Below, in pieces: positions 18,793-22,708 of a stretch of 22,708 bases of DNA. This stretch comes from Prototheca cutis (taxonomy: Eukaryota; Chlorophyta; Trebouxiophyceae; Chlorellales; Chlorellaceae). The position numbers and the translations under genes are program-made. The notes under the pieces are model-generated. The model saw only the letters and a program-made list of their open reading frames with translations. It ran no database searches and was not told the origin of the DNA. The stretch spans positions 1,399,344 to 1,422,051 of the forward strand of contig BCIH01000003.1 of assembly GCA_002897115.2 (NCBI GenBank). The letters are read 5' to 3'. How positions within the stretch are numbered: position 1 is the stretch's first letter; every line of letters starts with the position of its first letter.

Positions 18793-21700
18793 TCAGGCGC
18801 GTTCCAGCAGGGCTTGCAGCGTCATGCGGACGTCTCGGCTGGTGACGGGCGCACGCTGCTTCTCGGCAGGCGGCACGGGCTTGACCCCGGACTCTAGCCC
18901 CAGGCGCAGGCCCAGCGCGTCTGCCAGGACGCTGCGGCCGACGGTGTCGGGCTGAAGGTGGTGCCCCGCTTGCGCGGCTGCTGCTGCCGTACCGGGCTCG
19001 GCATGGCCTGTCATCCTCTGGTGTGAGCCCGCGCAGTTCGATGGAGTCTGCTCCGAGCAGCCTGCAGTTCTGGCCCGCTTGGCCGGGGAGACAAAGTCAA
19101 CGCCATGGGGCGTGGCGCCAGACGCAGCACCGGCATCACAGAACGGCGGCGATGCGCCGGGGTCACACAAGTCGTCCAGGGGCAGCCGTCGCGTCACGGA
19201 CGCTCGCCCTGCAACAAACTCGAGGTCCTTGGGTTTGCGGCGCGCGCTGCTGCCCGGTCCTCGGCGGCCCGCCCGAGTCCATTCGGGCGTCAGCAGTCCC
19301 TGGAGATGTGGCGAGGCCAGCGGGCCCACCGCAGCTCCAGCCGACCCGGGAGATTGCAGCAGCGCCAGCAGGGGCGGCGAACCCAGCGACCCGGCCCCAG
19401 GCGTTCCCAGCAGGCTTGCCAGGGAAACAGAAACCACGGCTTCCAGTGGCAGCATCTTGAGCGGCGTTGTCGCTTTGAGTGGTGTCGCCGCGCCGAGCAG
19501 CGCCAGCTCGTCGTTGCTGGCAGTTGTCACAGCAGTGACCGGGGGGGGCCACGGAGCGGCTGCGGGCTCGTTGGTAGTGGCCGCTTGGTCAGGCTTCCCC
19601 TTGGTTGTGGGCTGCTCGGGGTGATGTGCATTGTGTGGAGCTCCACGGAGCGGGGCGTTGCCGTCGCTGCCGGCAATGACTGCAGTGCTGCTCCTGGCTT
19701 CAGGGTGCACTTCGTTTCCGGGTTGGAAGGGAGGACCTCCTGCGTCCCAACCATGTGGCAGCTGGAGGGCGCCAGTTCGCTGGCCCTCTAGTCCCGGAGC
19801 TGATAGACCCTGGTTGCTTGCGCATTCCGCGCCGTGTGGTGGGCTTGGGCTTCCATGCTGCATTGCACCTCCCGACCCAGCGCCCGACTGNGCTGCGGCA
19901 CCGGGCTCCGAATCAACTCCAGCACTCGGCNGCCTGACCGGGGGCCCGTCTGCCTTGACGACGGCCAAAGCTGCTGCAGCAGTCGTCGCAGGTGCCGCTG
20001 GGCAGTTCCTTGTCACCGAATCNACTGGAGTCTCCAAGGCAAACTCGCCAGTGCTTGCCTGCAGCCATGCCTTCACTGGAAGTTGTGCGGAAGCTGGGTC
20101 GCAAGCCGTCTGGGTCGGCCCAGCGGACGCAGTCACAGCACTGGGAAACGCGTCGCTCCCGGNTTCGGGATGCATGGCAGACATGCACACGCTGCCAAAG
20201 GCCTCCAAGCTGTGAACGTCGCGCTGAGACGGATCCAGTGACTGCGCCTTGGGTTTGNATCCTCCGGACNTTGCCGCACCATCGCCTTCGGACGTACCGA
20301 GTACCGGCAGCTGTGGGCCGGGTCCCGCACTGCCCCATCGCGACCAGTGCCATGGCCCTTCTGCATCAGNGACTGCTCGATCCATGGCATCGCCCGAGGT
20401 TGGAACATTCCCTGAGGCCGCTTCCGCCTCGATCACAGCCAGCAAGGCCGAGCTCCGGCCGCCCCCGGGCCCTCCATCCGCCGCTGCCACACCTACGGCA
20501 GCCGCAGAGGCCAGACTGGCCGCTCGCAGGGTTGTGGGCCGGGGTTGGTATTCTGGGGAGGACCCTGCGTCATCACTGGAGCTGCCAGCGCAGGCGTGCT
20601 CACTCGCACCGGTAGGCCATGCGTGGGCAGCGGCTGCAGCGGCTGCCCAGTCCACGCCGCCCAGCGTCGCGGACGCGTGCGGACCACCCGCGCCGGGGTC
20701 CAAGGCCGTGGGCGGCCAAGCGGTGCGTGTGGCCTGTTGCAGCTGGCACCAGTGTGCACGGATCTGCTGTGCCGTCCGGCCCTCCATGTGCTTGGAAATC
20801 TTGCACCACGACGTTCCTGCATGTGATTTGGAGGGGGAAACTTGTGAGATTTCCAAATGCCTCTTGGGAAAGCAGGCAGGGAAGCTGAGGGGAGGGCGGG
20901 GGGGTGGCTTCCGTCGGCCAAATCCCCTCGGGCTGATCCCCGCAATCATGCTCCTAGGTGAGCCGCGGCAATATCGTGCATCGGGCACTTTGCACAACCC
21001 TTGTCCCCGTTCTGTGCCCGGTCTCACCGAGTTGAGCGACCAAGGCCTGCAGTCGGGAATCTTCTTGAGCTGTCCAGGCCGAGCGGCGGATGGTGGGGTC
21101 CAGGTGCCGCCGCCACCGTCCCATGCACTGCTGGTCCGTCCGTCCANGCAAACTGCGCCCAGTGTGTTTTGGTAGGGGTCAGCACAGCATTGCCGGTGGG
21201 TGGGTTGGCGAGGCATAGCGGTGCGCCCAGTGACAGGGGGCCCCGGCAGGCCCTTCTTCGCTGCAGCCACGTGCAGCGAAACAACATCAATGTCCCGACG
21301 TACTGCCTGGATATCTCGGCCCAGGCGCTGCCATACTGCCTGACAAGGCTCGCCAGCTGGCGATCTTCTTCGATGGTCCACTTTTCCCTGCACGGCAAAG
21401 CAGGGTTTGAGATATGGCAGGGTTCTGTTTGCTGCTACATTGCCCAGCTGTGCCCAAGCTCTGCTTCGCACCCCGACAACGCGCTGCTGCTGGCACCCGT
21501 GCCGTACCAACTTCCACAGACACTGCGCGCCAGCCCATGCCACTCGACCCAGGCACCCACTTGCTGATGTTGGGATTCACCCGGTGCCTCCAGCGTTGGG
21601 CGCATTGCTGGCCCGTCTTCGTGCCGATGCGCTTGGCGACCTCGGTCCACCGGTTTCCCAGCTCTTCCTGCGGGCACATTCCCAGGGAGAGAGTGAGAGG

Positions 21701-21994
21701 GACTCTGGTGGGTTGGCCGCCCAGGAGAGACGCGATCAAGCCCCTTCCTGCAATCGTCCCACTGCCCACTACGAGTTTAAAGGCGATCGAACCTGGTATT
21801 TGGCGAGAAGCGCATCCTCCTCCTCGGTCCACAGGCCCGACTGCGAAAGCAAGGTTCGGGTGTCAGGGAAAGGTGCAGGGCCCGCACGACCGCCCAACAT
21901 GCAACCCACAGCCTTCCCAAATGCCGCATCTCATGCGCGCTGCCCGCGCATCTCCGCGATCAACCTGGAAGCGGCTCACCTTGATAGCCGACAT
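18793..21994 (-). CDS. Three-repeat (R1R2R3) MYB transcription factor
   Basis: Six minus-strand exons: 21994-21980, 21840-21793, 21667-21561, 21387-21304, 21152-21028 and 20816-18793. They total 2403 nt, 800 aa plus stop, with phases kept. Exon 1 encodes only MSAIK. R1 starts SGLWTEEEDALLAKYQ and ends QCAQRWRHRVNPNISK. R2 runs from EKWTIEEDRQLASLV to QCMGRWRRHLDPTIRR. R3 runs from SAWTAQEDSRLQALV to RTAQQIRAHW. The about 650-residue tail is Ala/Gly/Pro/Ser-rich and disordered, with CDK-type S/T-P-x-K/R sites (ATPLKATTPLK, VSPAKR). In plants MYB3R factors control G2/M genes. The NPNI and LDP spacers also recall the MYB4R/SNAPc4 branch, so the subfamily is open. An N at 21147 falls in the expected Pro of R2, and seven Ns crowd 19891-20370. 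Confidence 0.83.
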
Positions 21995-22708
21995 CGCGGG
22001 CTCCCGAGCCAGCTTCCAGCAGGGAGCTGGGCCACTTTCCCAGCNCCCAAAGCCAGGCTGGGCGATTCTAATCCCTCCGAGCTTGCGACATGAACGATTC
22101 CATGACTAGTTGGGCGCAGTGATTGATGTTGCTCGGGAATCCGACGACAAAAATTTTGAAATCGCTGTGCACTCTCGTGCAACTTGTGCCGCGCTTTCCA
22201 GCACAGNTTGTGCAAATGCTGATGAAGAATGCGACGCAGCAAAGACGAAAGGCCCGATTGAGCCTCATGGGTTTCCAAAACACTGCCGAACACAATACTT
22301 GAAGGCTTACGTTAAGATTTTGCCCTCCATCAATCGCGTGCCATGGCCTGGGCCCCTGGCCTGAGCGGGCCGTCAGGCCCTGTCTGCTTGGCCTGGGTGA
22401 GGCAGTGTCCGCAGCAGGACTTGAAAGCACTTGTCCAAAGGTCGGGTCGCATCGATGCTTTGGACTTGGACCCACTCATGCCTCACACCAGGAGCCAAGG
22501 CTCCCTGGATGGTGAGCAACCCACATGCCCTCTGTTGCACAGAACGGGAGCCTCGTGTTCCCAAGTCTCTTGATCTTGAATGTGTGGACATGGGCATACA
22601 NGGGCTCCGGTGCCAAAAAGTGGGTTCAGAACTCGTAGAAGGGGTGCCATCCAGGAGANGCGCCTTGTGGATGTTTGGCCATTCCACCGTGTTGGGCGAA
22701 GCCCNNNC
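21995..22708. other. Right edge, no supported gene
   Basis: This is upstream of the three-repeat MYB gene. Open frames exist on both strands (for example 22475-22068 and 22687-22373 on minus) but have mixed codon bias and no recognisable domain. The last bases are NNN, suggesting a contig end. Confidence 0.45.

Noticed and set aside
20817..21543. Open minus-strand frame extending the three-repeat MYB exon upstream as one 916-residue ORF
   Set aside because: This part reads across introns and out of frame with the MYB exons. The correct splice at 20816 restores AQLGTSWCKISKHM.
21995..22708. ORFs on both strands at the right edge
   Set aside because: Mixed third-position composition, no recognisable motif, and overlapping frames on both strands make coding calls unsafe.

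Overview
The window is nuclear DNA of a GC-rich, intron-rich green alga, most likely a trebouxiophyte of the Chlorella/Auxenochlorella kind. The evidence is many short GT-AG introns (about 50-200 nt), strongly G/C-ending codons, plant-type proteins (CGI-58/ABHD5, FLP-like MYB, multi-repeat MYB) and algal-style histone genes with a 3' stem-loop. Scattered single N calls point to a draft or heterozygous assembly. I reconstructed the gene models by hand: at each splice I required a legal donor and acceptor, preserved phase and continuous family motifs.

Left to right: (1) the last exon of an unidentified + strand gene (to 110). (2) A CGI-58/ABHD5-type alpha/beta hydrolase (+, 1010-2877, 5 exons, 425 aa). 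(3) A methylglutaconyl-CoA hydratase/enoyl-CoA hydratase (-, 4999-3349, 7 exons, 284 aa). (4) The biotin-carrying alpha subunit of methylcrotonoyl-CoA carboxylase (+, 5552-8614, 6 exons, 752 aa). (5) A linker histone H1 (+, 9724-10782, 4 exons, 224 aa). (6) A UBA-UAS-UBX protein of the UBXN7/PUX kind (-, 13503-11190, 8 exons, 448 or 472 aa). (7) An R2R3 MYB of the FOUR LIPS/MYB88 kind (+, about 14080-16885, 5 exons). (8) Divergent, intronless histones H4 (-, 17671-17360) and H3 (+, 17926-18336). (9) A three-repeat MYB (-, 21994-18793, 6 exons, 800 aa). The last 700 bases show no gene I can support. Genes mostly alternate in orientation, so promoters are shared head-to-head and 3' ends converge.

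Two functional groupings stand out. Genes 3 and 4 encode consecutive steps of mitochondrial leucine breakdown (methylcrotonyl-CoA to methylglutaconyl-CoA to HMG-CoA) and are transcribed divergently from a 552-bp gap. The right half holds H1, H4 and H3 together with two MYB factors of families tied to cell-cycle control. H3 and H4 carry the same 16-nt hairpin, GGTGTTATTCAACACC, 47-60 nt after their stop codons. It looks like a diverged version of the histone 3' stem-loop of animals and volvocine algae. H1 lacks it and has introns instead.

I found no CRISPR array, transposon, rRNA or tRNA. The window looks like ordinary chromosomal alga DNA. The most notable items are the histone hairpin variant, the leucine gene pair, a GC-AG intron, and two introns that are multiples of three without stops.
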